A stretch of DNA of 64,000 nt from JALORV01 sp963754065 (GTDB lineage Bacteria; Pseudomonadota; Gammaproteobacteria; Burkholderiales; Burkholderiaceae_F), in NCBI GenBank assembly GCA_963754065.1, contig CAVWFH010000003.1:54123-118122 (forward strand). The letters run 5' to 3'. The notes beneath the pieces were generated by a model. The model was given only the letters and a program-made list of their open reading frames with translations. It did no database searches and had not been told where the DNA came from. Position 1 is the stretch's first letter. Each line of letters begins with the position of its first letter. This document shows positions 27,904 through 37,412 of this stretch, one piece after another. The position numbers were made by a program, and so were the translations under genes.

Positions 27904-29778
27904 ATGGCCGAAGCAGATGACCTCCTGCCACCGATCGAAATCCCCTGGAAGCTGGCCTCGACGACGCAGCCGCTCAGTGCAGGTGAGCCGGCGGAAACGG
28001 CGCTCACGCTCTTCTTCTTCGAGCCGGACGACGCGACGCTGACGAGCAAGTTTCCCGACGACAGACTGGTCTTCGTCAAGTTCACCGCATCGATTTCGCC
28101 TGCGACGTTCCCGGCAACACTCTCGAAGGTCGCGGCGACCTTCCTGGGCGAAGGGATTCCGTGCATGCATGTGCTGCTGGATCTCAAGGTCCGCAACGCG
28201 GCGGGCGAGGTCGGCACGATCCGGCCGTACTTCCACGCCGCTGCGCCGCTGAACCGACGCATGGTGCAGACCGGCGTGGTCGGCGTCGATGCCTACGAGG
28301 GCGAGGCTGACGCACTGGCAATCGGCAAGAGCGGCTCGCAGATGAACGAGTCTCTCCGCAGTCATTCGAACACGCTGACGACGAGCGCGTCCGCGGGGTT
28401 CAGCATCGGACCGTTCGGGGCCAGCGGCTCGATCCGCAATACGACCACCGACGTCGCCAGTGACCGGGCGGTGTCGCAGGTCGTCGACACCACCAACCGC
28501 GAGGCCTCGGAAGAGCGGCGCGAGCTCGTCAGCCACACCACGCGCGTCGAGAACATCATTTCGCTGCTGTCCGCGAAGTACATCGGAACACCGCACCTGA
28601 GTTTCTCGGTGTCGCCGCAGCCATTGCAGCAGCTCTCGGTCGACCCATCTGATCCAAACCTGTGGTTCCAGCAGCTGCTGGCGCGCCGCTCCAGCGGGAT
28701 CGAGGGCATCCAGGAGTTCACCGCGGTGATCGTCGTGCCCAAGGGCGCGGATTTCTGCCTCAGCGCGCGTCTGCGCCGTGTCTGCCTGCTCGACAGTCCG
28801 CCGGGGCCGTTCAGCCTCGACGAACGCTTCACCGGCACGCTGGTGCAGCTTTCGCGGATGGTCAACTACCTCAACGACGCGTTTCCCATCGGCACGCCGC
28901 TCGAAGAGCTGGACATCGACATCATCGGCGGCCTGACCGGCAGCGGCCCGTTTCGCCGGCCGGTGGTCGAGCTGTGGGGGCTGCGCCTGCTCGAGAGCCT
29001 GGTCGTGGCGTCCGTCGTGTCGCCGGGGGCTTCGGCCGGTGTCGCCGCACGCGGCCGGGCGAACTACAAGCACTTTCTCGAGGTCTGGCTCGACACGTTG
29101 CGCGACGAATACGAGCGCGAGGCGTCACGCTCGCCGCTCGAGCGCGGCGCACTGTTCGGCGAGAACCGACTTCTCGACACCTGCTTCGGCCGGAATGAAG
29201 CCGGCGCGACGGTCGTCACCAAAAGCAACTCGTCCGTGAGCCCGCTGTTCCGCGTTGCTTTCCCACCGGGCCTGTTCGATATCGGCGGTTTCAAGACCTT
29301 GTCGGCCTCGCAGAACACATCGACGCGGTCCCGCGCGCTCGAAACCACCACGCGCTGGAACGCGATCGAGCGGCAGGTCACGAACCTCCTGTCGAACAGT
29401 TCCAAGCTGCCGGAAACACCGCTGGCCGCCAACGATCCCAAGGTGCTCGGCGTGCTGGTCGACATCTGGCGGAAGCTTCCGGCTGACGATCCCCGCAACC
29501 TGGAATTCGAGAAGGCCGCGTCGCTGCTCAAGCTGGGCGACGCGCAGCGCCGCCTGCTCAAGTCGGCTGGTGCGACCAACCTGGCCGGCATCGCTGCCGT
29601 GCTGCACGAAGCGCCCAGGATCGACCGCCAGAACGCCGAAGTGCAAAAGATCCGCACGCTCTTCAGGAACCGCAAGATCGAGGGTCCGCTACCTGACCCC
29701 ATCAAGTTCTCGGTGACGCCGAAGGACGGCGCGGCGATTCTCGGTGCCATCGGCACCGGGCTCGGCGGTCGCGGGTAG
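27904..29778 (+). CDS. Unrecognised 624-residue protein, possible export or pore-like function
   Basis: A large soluble-looking protein with no family I recognise. Residues ~140-190 are an unusually Ser/Thr/Gly-rich stretch with alternating hydrophobic residues ('TLTTSASAGFSIGPFGASG'), of the kind seen in amphipathic beta-hairpins. Next comes a charged Glu/Arg segment ('REASEERRELVSHTTR'), and the C-terminal third is helical. There is no signal peptide. The ATG at 27904 follows GAGGAGCGG. The PhoD-like gene starts 37 bases after it, so the two are probably one operon. Function cannot be stated. Confidence 0.7.
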   Translation: MAEADDLLPPIEIPWKLASTTQPLSAGEPAETALTLFFFEPDDATLTSKFPDDRLVFVKFTASISPATFPATLSKVAATFLGEGIPCMHVLLDLKVRNAAGEVGTIRPYFHAAAPLNRRMVQTGVVGVDAYEGEADALAIGKSGSQMNESLRSHSNTLTTSASAGFSIGPFGASGSIRNTTTDVASDRAVSQVVDTTNREASEERRELVSHTTRVENIISLLSAKYIGTPHLSFSVSPQPLQQLSVDPSDPNLWFQQLLARRSSGIEGIQEFTAVIVVPKGADFCLSARLRRVCLLDSPPGPFSLDERFTGTLVQLSRMVNYLNDAFPIGTPLEELDIDIIGGLTGSGPFRRPVVELWGLRLLESLVVASVVSPGASAGVAARGRANYKHFLEVWLDTLRDEYEREASRSPLERGALFGENRLLDTCFGRNEAGATVVTKSNSSVSPLFRVAFPPGLFDIGGFKTLSASQNTSTRSRALETTTRWNAIERQVTNLLSNSSKLPETPLAANDPKVLGVLVDIWRKLPADDPRNLEFEKAASLLKLGDAQRRLLKSAGATNLAGIAAVLHEAPRIDRQNAEVQKIRTLFRNRKIEGPLPDPIKFSVTPKDGAAILGAIGTGLGGRG

Positions 29779-29815
29779 AGGCCGTGAACAGGTCCCAAGG
29801 CACGAACCGCTGACC

Positions 29816-31471
29816 ATGGCCCGGCGACGGGAGCGGCGGCTGCAACTGGGGCCGGTCGTCGGGCACACCGACGACACGTCGACGAAGATCTGGATCCAGG
29901 TGTCCGACGATCCGTCGCGCTACGGCCTGCGCGTCGAAGACGTCGGCCTGTTCCCGTTTGTCAGCACCGAGTTCGGCGGCGTCGAGTTCGGCACCGCCAT
30001 CGCAACGGTCACCGGCCTGAAGCCCGACCTGCGCTACCGCTACCGGGTGGTACGCGCGGGCCGCTTCGTCAAGGGCGCAAGCGGAACGGTGCGCACGCTG
30101 CCACCGCCCGCGTCGATGACGAACCTGCTCTTCTGTGCGATCTCGTGCAACGGCCAGCAGGACGGTGCATGGCGGCAGTTCAGCGAGTTCGTCGAGCGCT
30201 CGCAGCCGTCGTTCATCGTGATGATGGGCGACCAGGTCTACCTCGACGAGGACAAGCCCGACGTCTTCGACGATCATTTTCATTCCGACCCTTCGGCGCG
30301 CCGCCGCGCGATGGCCGAAAAGTACCGCCTGAACTGGTCGCGAGACGACATACGGCGGGTCCTCGCCAACGTGCCGACCTACATGGTCTGGGACGACCAC
30401 GACATCCGCGACGGTTGGGGATCGATTGCGTCCGACAGCCCGACGATGGCGGCGCTGCATCCGCGCGGCGCGCAGATCTTCCGCGCCTCGACCGAGTTCT
30501 TCGAAGATGCGCGCGACGTCTACTGGCACTTCCAGGGCTGCCGCAATCCGCTGCCCGGCGATTACCGTGACCCGTTGTCCGGGCTGCCCGACCCGGCTTT
30601 TCCCAACTACATCGACGGCCCGCTGCCGCGCGGCCTGCGCCGCGGCATGCCGTTCGTGTTCCGCTGCGGCCGCCTGATGGTGCTTATGCTCGACAGCCGC
30701 GGTGAACGCGACATCTTCCGCAAGGACTATCCGATCCTGGGCCGGCGGCAATGGACGTTCATCGACGAGGTGTACGCCAACCTGCCGGCCGATGTCGACG
30801 CGCTTGCGGTCGTAACCGCGACGCCGATCGCGTCGCAGGACCCGGACGGCCAGACGCAGCGGCTGATGGGCGATCGCACCGACGACGTCGAGGCGTTCAA
30901 GCGCGGCGACGAAAAGGAGTTGTTCAGCCCCAAGTCCAGCCGGGACGTCACCGACCTGCTGCAGGCCGTCGCGAGCACGAAGATCAGCCGCATCACCGGG
31001 CAGAACCCGAACCTCGGAAACTTCCAGATTTCCAACCTGGACGAAGCGCGCGACCAGTGGTCGCACCGCTCTGCGCGCCGCGAGCAGACGGACCTGCTGA
31101 CCAAGACCTTCAAGGCGCGCTTCACCCACCGCAATGCCGCCTCCGGACGCGAGGTGGTGTTCCTCTCGGGCGACATCCACATCGGTTGCATCTTCGACAT
31201 CAGCGCGATGCGGCCGCCTACCAAGGCCGTGTCGCTGACATCCTCAGGCATCAGCCAGACCGACGACACTCAACCACTGGTCGGTACGTTCATCGACGAG
31301 GAGTTCTCGCTCGCGTTCGGCATTCGCTCGACCTTGCGCGACGTGGTCAATCAGTTCAACTTCGGCGTCGTCCAGGTCCAGCCCACCGGCAGCGGCGCCG
31401 AGATCTCGGCCGTCCTGGCGCATGAAGGCAACTCGTTTGTCTTCGGCCTGGACGTGAAGGACCTGATCTAG
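29816..31471 (+). CDS. PhoD-like metallophosphatase, apparently not exported
   Basis: A phosphodiesterase/phosphatase of about 551 residues. It has an N-terminal fibronectin-like part ('LQLGPVVGHTDDTSTKIWIQ'), then the PhoD metal motifs 'FIVMMGDQVYLDED', 'YMVWDDHDIRDGWG', 'MLDSRGERD' and 'VVFLSGDIHIGC'. Classic PhoD enzymes have a Tat signal; this one has none from any plausible start (the ATG at 29816 is used). It follows the unknown 624-residue gene by 37 bases, suggesting joint function. Substrate unknown. Confidence 0.85.
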   Translation: MARRRERRLQLGPVVGHTDDTSTKIWIQVSDDPSRYGLRVEDVGLFPFVSTEFGGVEFGTAIATVTGLKPDLRYRYRVVRAGRFVKGASGTVRTLPPPASMTNLLFCAISCNGQQDGAWRQFSEFVERSQPSFIVMMGDQVYLDEDKPDVFDDHFHSDPSARRRAMAEKYRLNWSRDDIRRVLANVPTYMVWDDHDIRDGWGSIASDSPTMAALHPRGAQIFRASTEFFEDARDVYWHFQGCRNPLPGDYRDPLSGLPDPAFPNYIDGPLPRGLRRGMPFVFRCGRLMVLMLDSRGERDIFRKDYPILGRRQWTFIDEVYANLPADVDALAVVTATPIASQDPDGQTQRLMGDRTDDVEAFKRGDEKELFSPKSSRDVTDLLQAVASTKISRITGQNPNLGNFQISNLDEARDQWSHRSARREQTDLLTKTFKARFTHRNAASGREVVFLSGDIHIGCIFDISAMRPPTKAVSLTSSGISQTDDTQPLVGTFIDEEFSLAFGIRSTLRDVVNQFNFGVVQVQPTGSGAEISAVLAHEGNSFVFGLDVKDLI

Positions 31472-31481
31472 GCGACCGAAC

Positions 31482-31991
31482 TCAGGCGATCTGCTCGCGG
31501 AAATGGCTGAGGGGCCACTTCTCGGTAATGCGGCCCAAGGGCCTTCCCTCATGGTGAATCAGGTAGGTCCGCGACACGAAAAGCGCCGAGGTCGGCAGGT
31601 CGAAGTACTGCGCGATGGCCGCGCACGTCTCGACTTCCTGCCCGACGATTTCGCGGAACGTCTCCATCCGCTCTTCCTTCCACAGCAGGCCGATCGGCCG
31701 GTCCGTAGTGAGCATCTGGTCCTGGATCGACTTCGACAGGCGATCCAGCACGAATTGCGACTCGGCGTACAGGTAGGTCTTCGTGGCGCCGGCGAGCAGA
31801 ATCCGCCGGCTCAGCAAGCGCGTCGGCCCACTGCACTGCAGTTCAGCAGGCGCGCGCTCGTCCCCGATCGTCTGAACCAGCTTCTTCACGCGAATCGGTT
31901 CGCCGGCATACAACGCAATCAGGTCGGTGACGGTGCCGTCGGTGGCGAGCAGGATCTTCTGGAAGAGACTGAGGTCGTGGGCGTCGGACAT
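31482..31991 (-). CDS. DUF98 / chorismate lyase-like protein
   Basis: A 169-residue protein with 'LSLFQKILLATDGTVTDLIALYAGEPI' (split for length), 'GPTRLLSRRILLAGA' and 'LFVSRTYLIHHEGRPLGRITEKWPL', the DUF98 family related to chorismate pyruvate-lyase. Known relatives cleave chorismate to 4-hydroxybenzoate, as UbiC does, or are uncharacterised. It is divergent from a VOC protein and convergent with the PhoD gene. The ATG at 31991 is selected at the point where conserved sequence begins. Confidence 0.75.
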   Translation of the reverse strand: MSDAHDLSLFQKILLATDGTVTDLIALYAGEPIRVKKLVQTIGDERAPAELQCSGPTRLLSRRILLAGATKTYLYAESQFVLDRLSKSIQDQMLTTDRPIGLLWKEERMETFREIVGQEVETCAAIAQYFDLPTSALFVSRTYLIHHEGRPLGRITEKWPLSHFREQIA

Positions 31992-32133
31992 CGTGCAATA
32001 GTAGGCGAGGGCTTGTGGCATGCGCGCCACTGCCCTGTCTGGCGGCGTGCCCGGAACTGCCACTGAAACCGATGACAGTTTCGCGTGGGATGCGGTGTGA
32101 ATCCGGCACCGTGAATTGCGGGAGAATCGCGCA

Positions 32134-32514
32134 ATGAGCGTGAAGGATCCGCGTCCAGCGGTGTGGGTCGGGCACATCGTCCTCGAGAGCGATCGGCTCG
32201 AGGCCACCGCGCAGTTCATGCGCACGATCGGCATGCGGACGATCTTTCCGGGGCCGCGTGTGGCGGTACTCGAGCTACGGGGCGGAACGCACCTGGTCGT
32301 CATCGCCAAAGAGAAAATCTCCGCGGGCGCGGCTCCCTTCGACCTGATGGTCGAAGACCTGCACGCGACGCACCAGGAGTTCACGGCGCTGGGACTGGAG
32401 CCCACGCCGATCGAATCGGCGGCCAACATGCCGCACGAGCTCTTTCGCGTTCGAGAGCCCGCCGGTCACATCATCACGTTCTACTCGAATCATGTTTCGG
32501 GCGAACCGGTCTGA
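32134..32514 (+). CDS. Single-module VOC-family protein
   Basis: A 126-residue VOC protein: 'AVWVGHIVLESDRLEATAQF' with a metal-type His, 'AVLELRGGTHLVVIAKE' in the middle and 'ELFRVREPAGHIITFYSNH' at the end carrying the C-terminal ligand stretch. The ATG at 32134 follows GGGAG. It is the size of glyoxalase or resistance-type single modules that act as dimers. It is convergent with serA across a hairpin. Reaction unknown. Confidence 0.8.
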   Translation: MSVKDPRPAVWVGHIVLESDRLEATAQFMRTIGMRTIFPGPRVAVLELRGGTHLVVIAKEKISAGAAPFDLMVEDLHATHQEFTALGLEPTPIESAANMPHELFRVREPAGHIITFYSNHVSGEPV

Positions 32515-32521
32515 CGCACCC

Positions 32522-32547
32522 GCAGCACGACGCGTTTGCGTTGCTGC
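32522..32547. terminator. Hairpin between convergent VOC and serA genes
   Basis: A stem of 6 bp (32522-32527 with 32542-32547) continued by an inner 4-bp stem (32530-32533 with 32538-32541) occupies the 37-base gap between the convergent stops. Likely a shared terminator, though no T-run is present. Confidence 0.4.
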
Positions 32548-32551
32548 CTGA

Positions 32552-33775
32552 CTACGCAGCGAGGTCGCGGTTCGCGGCCGCCTCCGCGGACCGCTGCGGA
32601 TCGGCGGGCACGGATCGCACCGACAGCACGCCGTCGATCGCCGCGATCGCATCGATCGCAGCCTGCGGCACCGGGCTGTCGACATCGACCAGCGTGTACG
32701 CCATTTCGCCGCGCGACTTGTTGACCATGTTGTGGATATTGAGGCCGGCGTTGGCCATCGCGGTCGAAATCTGGCCGAGCATGTTCGGCACGTTGGCATT
32801 GGCGATGCTGATTCTGTGATCCGATTCGCGCGCCATCTCGACATTGGGGAAGTTGACCGCGTTGCTGATGCCGCCGTTTTCGAGAAACTCGCGCAGTTGT
32901 TCGACGACCATGACCGCGCAGTTCTCCTCGGCCTCGGCTGTCGAAGCACCAAGGTGGGGCAACGCGATCGCCCCCGCCACGCCCGCGAGCGCCGGCGACG
33001 GGAAATCGGACAGATAGGCCTTCAGCCGTCCGGAGCGCAACGCCTCGACGACGGCTGCCTCGTCGACGATGGCATCGCGTGCGAAGTTGAGCAGCACGCC
33101 GCCTGGGCGCATCGCCGCGAGCCTCTTCGCATCGATCAGTCCGCGCGTCGCGGGCACCAGCGGAACGTGCAGCGAGACGAAGTCGGATTGCTTGAGCAAC
33201 TCTTCGATGGAGTTGGCCTTACGCACGCCCGAGTGCAGGCGCCACGCGGCGTCGACCGTGATCTCGGGGTCGTAGCCGATGACTTTCATGCCGAGCTTGA
33301 ACGCGGTATCGGCGACCAGTGCGCCGATCGCACCCAACCCGACGATGCCGAGCACACGGTAGGGCAACTCGACTCCCGCAAACTGCTTCTTTCCTTCCTC
33401 GACGCGCGCTTCGAAGTCCTCGGCGCCCGGCGGCAGCCCGGACACGAACTGCAGCGCAGGCACGAGGTTGCGCGCGCTGATCAGCAGCGCGGCAAGAACG
33501 AGTTCCTTGACGGCATTGGCGTTGGCGCCCGGCGCGTTGAAGACCGGAAGGCCGCGCCGCGACATCTCGGCGACAGGAATGTTGTTGGTCCCCGTGCCCG
33601 CACGCGCAATCGCCTTGACGCTTGCTGCGAGTTCCATCGCGTGCATGTCGTGCGACCGGACGAGGATCGCATCGGGCCGGTCGAGTTCCTTGGCGACGAC
33701 GTAGCGATCGAGCGGAAGACGCTCGAGCCCCTTGGCCGAAATGTTGTTGAGCGTCTGGATGCGGAAGCGGTGCAT
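32552..33775 (-). CDS. serA: D-3-phosphoglycerate dehydrogenase
   Basis: An NAD-dependent enzyme of 407 residues for the first step of serine synthesis. It shows the substrate region 'VRSHDMHAMELAASVKAIAR', the nucleotide fold 'VLGIVGLGAIGALVAD', the catalytic region with 'ARDAIVDEAAVVEAL' and 'ALPHLGASTAEAEENCA' (Glu and His), and a C-terminal ACT domain ('SIANANVPNMLGQIST', 'GLNIHNMVNKSRGEMAYT') for serine feedback. Three bases separate it from serC, so the pair forms a serC-serA operon. Confidence 0.94.
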   Translation of the reverse strand: MHRFRIQTLNNISAKGLERLPLDRYVVAKELDRPDAILVRSHDMHAMELAASVKAIARAGTGTNNIPVAEMSRRGLPVFNAPGANANAVKELVLAALLISARNLVPALQFVSGLPPGAEDFEARVEEGKKQFAGVELPYRVLGIVGLGAIGALVADTAFKLGMKVIGYDPEITVDAAWRLHSGVRKANSIEELLKQSDFVSLHVPLVPATRGLIDAKRLAAMRPGGVLLNFARDAIVDEAAVVEALRSGRLKAYLSDFPSPALAGVAGAIALPHLGASTAEAEENCAVMVVEQLREFLENGGISNAVNFPNVEMARESDHRISIANANVPNMLGQISTAMANAGLNIHNMVNKSRGEMAYTLVDVDSPVPQAAIDAIAAIDGVLSVRSVPADPQRSAEAAANRDLAA

Positions 33776-33778
33776 CGG

Positions 33779-34858
33779 TTATCCCTTGCTGCGCTCGAAT
33801 TCGCGCAGGTAGTCGACCAGGGCCTGAACGCCTGCAATCGGCATCGCGTTGTAGATGGAAGCGCGCATGCCGCCGACCGATCGATGCCCCTTGAGCTGCA
33901 GCAGCCCCCGCTCGTGCGCCCCCTTGAGGAAGGCCGCATCGAGTGCTTCGTCGCGCAGCTTGAACGGCACGTTCATGCGCGACCGGTCCTCCTTGCGGAC
34001 CGGGTTCGAATAGAAGCTGCTCGCGTCGAGCGCGTCGTACAGCAGTTTTGCTTTCGCGACGTTTTTCTGTTCGATTGCCGCCAGGCCTCCCTGCGCCAGC
34101 AGCCACTTGAACACCAGCCCGGCGATGTAGATGGCGTACGTCGGTGGCGTGTTCAGCATCGAATCCGCCTCGGCCTGCTCCTTCCAATGGAAGGCCGACG
34201 GCGTGATCGCCAGTGCGCGATCCAGCAGATCCTTGCGCACGATGACGAGCGTCAGGCCCGCCGGGCCGACGTTCTTCTGCGCGCCACCGTAGATCACGCC
34301 GTACTTCGAGACGTCGATCGGACGCGACAGGATGTGAGACGACATGTCGGCCACGAGAGGCGTTGCGCCCACGTCAGGTACCCAGTGGTACTCGACTCCC
34401 CCGATGGTTTCGTTGGTGCAGACGTGAACGTAGGCCGCGTTGTCGGAGAGCTTCCAGCTTTCCCGCTTCGGTACGTAGGAGAAATTCTGGTCCTCTGCTG
34501 ACGCGGCGACGTTGACCTGCGCGTACTTCTTGGCTTCCTTGATCGACTTCTTCGACCACTCGCCTGTGTTGATGAAATCGATCGTCTTTCTGTCGCCGAG
34601 CAGGTTCATCGGAACGATCGCGTTCTCGCCGATCGCTCCGCCCTGCAGGAACAGGACTGCGTAGTCGTCGCCGACTGCCATCAGCGAGCGCAGATCGGCC
34701 TCAGCGGCTTGTGCGATTTCGATGAACTCAGGGCCGCGATGGCTCATTTCCATCACCGACATGCCGCTGCCGTGCCAGTCGAGCATCTCCTCGGCTGCAC
34801 GTTGCAGGACTTCCTTCGGCAGCACCGCAGGACCGGCGCTGAAATTGAAGATGCTCAT
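33779..34858 (-). CDS. serC: Phosphoserine aminotransferase
   Basis: A PLP-dependent aminotransferase of 359 residues converting 3-phosphohydroxypyruvate to phosphoserine. It starts 'FNFSAGPAVLPKEVLQ', with 'MSVMEMSHRGPEF', 'LFLQGGAIGEN', the PLP-lysine region 'GVIYGGAQKNVGPAGLTLV' and 'HRSVGGMRASIYNAMP' for phosphate binding. The length matches the family. First gene of the serC-serA operon. Confidence 0.95.
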   Translation of the reverse strand: MSIFNFSAGPAVLPKEVLQRAAEEMLDWHGSGMSVMEMSHRGPEFIEIAQAAEADLRSLMAVGDDYAVLFLQGGAIGENAIVPMNLLGDRKTIDFINTGEWSKKSIKEAKKYAQVNVAASAEDQNFSYVPKRESWKLSDNAAYVHVCTNETIGGVEYHWVPDVGATPLVADMSSHILSRPIDVSKYGVIYGGAQKNVGPAGLTLVIVRKDLLDRALAITPSAFHWKEQAEADSMLNTPPTYAIYIAGLVFKWLLAQGGLAAIEQKNVAKAKLLYDALDASSFYSNPVRKEDRSRMNVPFKLRDEALDAAFLKGAHERGLLQLKGHRSVGGMRASIYNAMPIAGVQALVDYLREFERSKG

Positions 34859-35132
34859 CGGGGATTCCGGAAAGTGTTGGCGGGGTTGCAGGTGGCCGAG
34901 GCGAGGCCACCCGAATTCAAGGAGACTTTAGCGCACGAAGCGCCAGGAGACTTGCGTCCGGTCATGCATGGGCTTGCGACCGCCGAGCTGAAGTGGTGGT
35001 TGTGCCTTGCCGCAGCGAGAGTGCTTGCCGCAGGACTTCAGCGAGCCGCTTGCCGGCGGCCTCGTCGTCGGGACGGTCGCGAGCCAGCCGGCCAGCAAGC
35101 AAACGGATGCGGCGTCACGTACATTGCGGTCG

Positions 35133-35942
35133 ATGCGCTGTACGACGATCCGCCTTCTCCTCGTTGCCCTGCTGGTCGCTTCGACCTCGACGCTCGGCCA
35201 GCCGCCGGCGAGCGTGTTTCTCGAGGATCTGACCTCGCCGGAACTCGCCGCCGCGATCCGGGCCGGCAAGACCACGATCCTGGTGCCGATCGGCGGCACC
35301 GAACAGAATGGGCCGCACATGGTGCTCGGCAAGCACAACGTGCGCGTCAAGGTGCTGGCCGACCGGATCGCACGCGAGCTCGGCAACGCGCTGGTTGCTC
35401 CCGTCATCGCCTACGTGCCCGAGGGCAATGTCAACCCGCCGACGGGGCACATGCGTTACCCGGGGACGATCACGGTGCCGGCGGACGTGTACCGCAAGAT
35501 GCTCGACTCAGCGGCGCGCAGCCTCCGACTCGCCGGCTTCCGCGACATCGTGTTCCTTGGCGACAGCGGCGACTACCAGAAGGACAACGAAATCGTGGCC
35601 CGACAACTCAGTCGCGAATGGGCGGGCACCCCGGTGCGCGTGCACGCGATCGGCGAGTACTACCGGGCGGCCACGGAGGGATTTGCCAGACTTCTCCGGC
35701 AGCGCGGCTACAGCGATGCGGAGATCGGCGTCCATGCCGGGCTCACCGACACCTCGCTTGCACTGGCGGTCGATCCGGCGCTTGTGCGAGCGCTTGAGCA
35801 GCGGTCCGCACAAATAGCGCCGGCCCCACCCGGCGTTTCGGGCGATCCCCGGCGTGCCACCGCCGAGCTCGGCAAGCCGGGGCTCGATATGATCGTGGAC
35901 CAGTCGGTAGCGGCCATCCGCACAGCGGTGACCCGCCGGTAG
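35133..35942 (+). CDS. Exported creatininase-family hydrolase
   Basis: A 269-residue protein with a signal peptide ending 'STLGQ' and a creatininase (creatinine amidohydrolase) fold: 'ILVPIGGTEQNGPHMVLG' with metal-binding Glu and His, 'PVIAYVPEGNVNPPTGHM', 'VFLGDSGDYQKDNEIVA' (Asp and Glu ligands) and 'EIGVHAGLTDTSLAL'. Family members hydrolyse amide bonds in small compounds; export to the periplasm is less common. It lies 44 bases before a YVTN beta-propeller gene, possibly one unit. Confidence 0.85.
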   Translation: MRCTTIRLLLVALLVASTSTLGQPPASVFLEDLTSPELAAAIRAGKTTILVPIGGTEQNGPHMVLGKHNVRVKVLADRIARELGNALVAPVIAYVPEGNVNPPTGHMRYPGTITVPADVYRKMLDSAARSLRLAGFRDIVFLGDSGDYQKDNEIVARQLSREWAGTPVRVHAIGEYYRAATEGFARLLRQRGYSDAEIGVHAGLTDTSLALAVDPALVRALEQRSAQIAPAPPGVSGDPRRATAELGKPGLDMIVDQSVAAIRTAVTRR

Positions 35943-35986
35943 CTGTGCATGCTGCAAAGTCAGAATCTGCAACCTCAGGAGCTGTC

Positions 35987-37246
35987 GTGACCTTCGTTGT
36001 TCGCACTCGTTGCCTGCCTCTCGTATCGCTTGCCATTGCGTTTTCGACACTCTGCAGCGCGCAGGCGCCGGCGCAAGCGCCGTCCGCTGCTCCCTCGGCG
36101 CCGGCCGTCGTCACGGTGCCCGGCATGCCCCCGGTCGCCGATCCGACGAATCTGTATAGCGAGACCACCACCGCCAAGATGAGCCCCGCGCTCGCGAATG
36201 ACCTGCCGCGCGTCTATGTGCCGCACGTCCAGTCGAACGACGTCTACGTAATCGATCCGGCGACGTTCAAGGTCGTCGACAAATTCAAGGTCGGCCTCAA
36301 CCCGCAGCACGTCGTTCCCTCGTGGGACCTGCGCACGCTGTGGGTGGCGAACAATGCCGAGAACACGACCAAGGGCAGCCTGACGCCCGTCGACCCGAAG
36401 ACGGGCAAGCCGGGCAAGCCGATCGCCGTCGACGATCCGTACAACATGTACTTCTCGCCCGACGGCAAGTCCGCGATCATCGTTGCGGAAGCGCTCAAGC
36501 GGCTCGACTTCCGCGATCCGGTGACGATGAAGCTGCAGTACTCGCTCGCCGTTCCGCAGTGCGCCGGCATCAACCACGCCGACTTCTCGATCGACGGCAG
36601 GTTCGCGATCTTCACCTGCGAATTCGCCGGCACCGTGGCCAAGATCGACCTCGTCAACCGCAAGGTGCTGGGCTATACGCAGGTGATCCAGCCCGGCCGC
36701 CCGATCAAGATCGTCAAGGGACCCGACGGCCAGGACCAGGAGATCTGCACCACGTGGAAAGGCATGCCGCAGGACATCCGCGCCTCACCCGATGGCAAGC
36801 TCTTTTATATCGCCGACATGATGGCCGACGGCGTGCACGTGGTCGACGGCGAAAAGTTCCGCCAGGTCGGATTCATCGAAACCGGCAAGGGCACGCATGG
36901 CCTGTACCCCAGCCGCGACGGCAAGAAGTTGTACGTCGCCAATCGTGGCTCGAACAAGATCCACGGTCCGGCGAAGGGCAAGGGCGGCGTCTCGGTGATC
37001 GACTTCGCAACCCGCAAGGTCGAGGCGACCTGGCTGATCCCGGGCGGTGGCAGCCCGGACATGGGCAACGTCAGTGCCGATGGCAAGTGGTTGTGGCTAT
37101 CGGGCCGCTACGACCATGTCGTGTACGTGTTCGACACGGGCAACGGCGACGTGAAAATCATTCCGGTGGGCACTGAGCCGCACGGGCTCACCGTGTGGCC
37201 GCAACCGGGCCGCTATTCGCTGGGCCACACCGGCAATCTCCGGTAG
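35987..37246 (+). CDS. YVTN-family beta-propeller repeat protein, exported
   Basis: A 419-residue secreted protein, signal peptide ending 'LCSAQA'. Repeated blades are visible: 'RVYVPHVQSNDVYVIDPAT', 'LWVANNAENTTKGSLTPVD', 'KLFYIADMMADGVHVVDG', 'KLYVANRGSNKIHG' and 'HVVYVFDTGNGDVKIIPVG'. The GTG at 35987 is taken as start because AGGAG is six bases upstream and the hydrophobic signal begins there. It may bind a metal or act in redox or quinoprotein chemistry; unproven. Confidence 0.85.
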   Translation: MTFVVRTRCLPLVSLAIAFSTLCSAQAPAQAPSAAPSAPAVVTVPGMPPVADPTNLYSETTTAKMSPALANDLPRVYVPHVQSNDVYVIDPATFKVVDKFKVGLNPQHVVPSWDLRTLWVANNAENTTKGSLTPVDPKTGKPGKPIAVDDPYNMYFSPDGKSAIIVAEALKRLDFRDPVTMKLQYSLAVPQCAGINHADFSIDGRFAIFTCEFAGTVAKIDLVNRKVLGYTQVIQPGRPIKIVKGPDGQDQEICTTWKGMPQDIRASPDGKLFYIADMMADGVHVVDGEKFRQVGFIETGKGTHGLYPSRDGKKLYVANRGSNKIHGPAKGKGGVSVIDFATRKVEATWLIPGGGSPDMGNVSADGKWLWLSGRYDHVVYVFDTGNGDVKIIPVGTEPHGLTVWPQPGRYSLGHTGNLR

Positions 37247-37412
37247 AAGATACCGCCGCGCGGCAGCCCGACCGCGATATCAACGACGTCTGCAAACACG
37301 GTCGCCACGGCGGCCGCGGGCGTGCGGCCGTTCACCGTGGTCGTGAACGGGATGCACCAGCCCGGCATCCCTTTCGGCAACGTCACTTTCCTGCGCGGCA
37401 CGCAGGCCGTCG

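Noticed and set aside
32732..34501. 589-codon plus-strand open frame opposite serA-serC
   Set aside because: Antisense shadow of two certain genes; no recognisable domain.
37247..37412. Possible coding remnant between the beta-propeller and gspB
   Set aside because: The frame after the propeller stop looks weakly coding ('PFTVVVNGMHQPGIPFG'), but it has no start, no ribosome site and no recognised family; left as intergenic.
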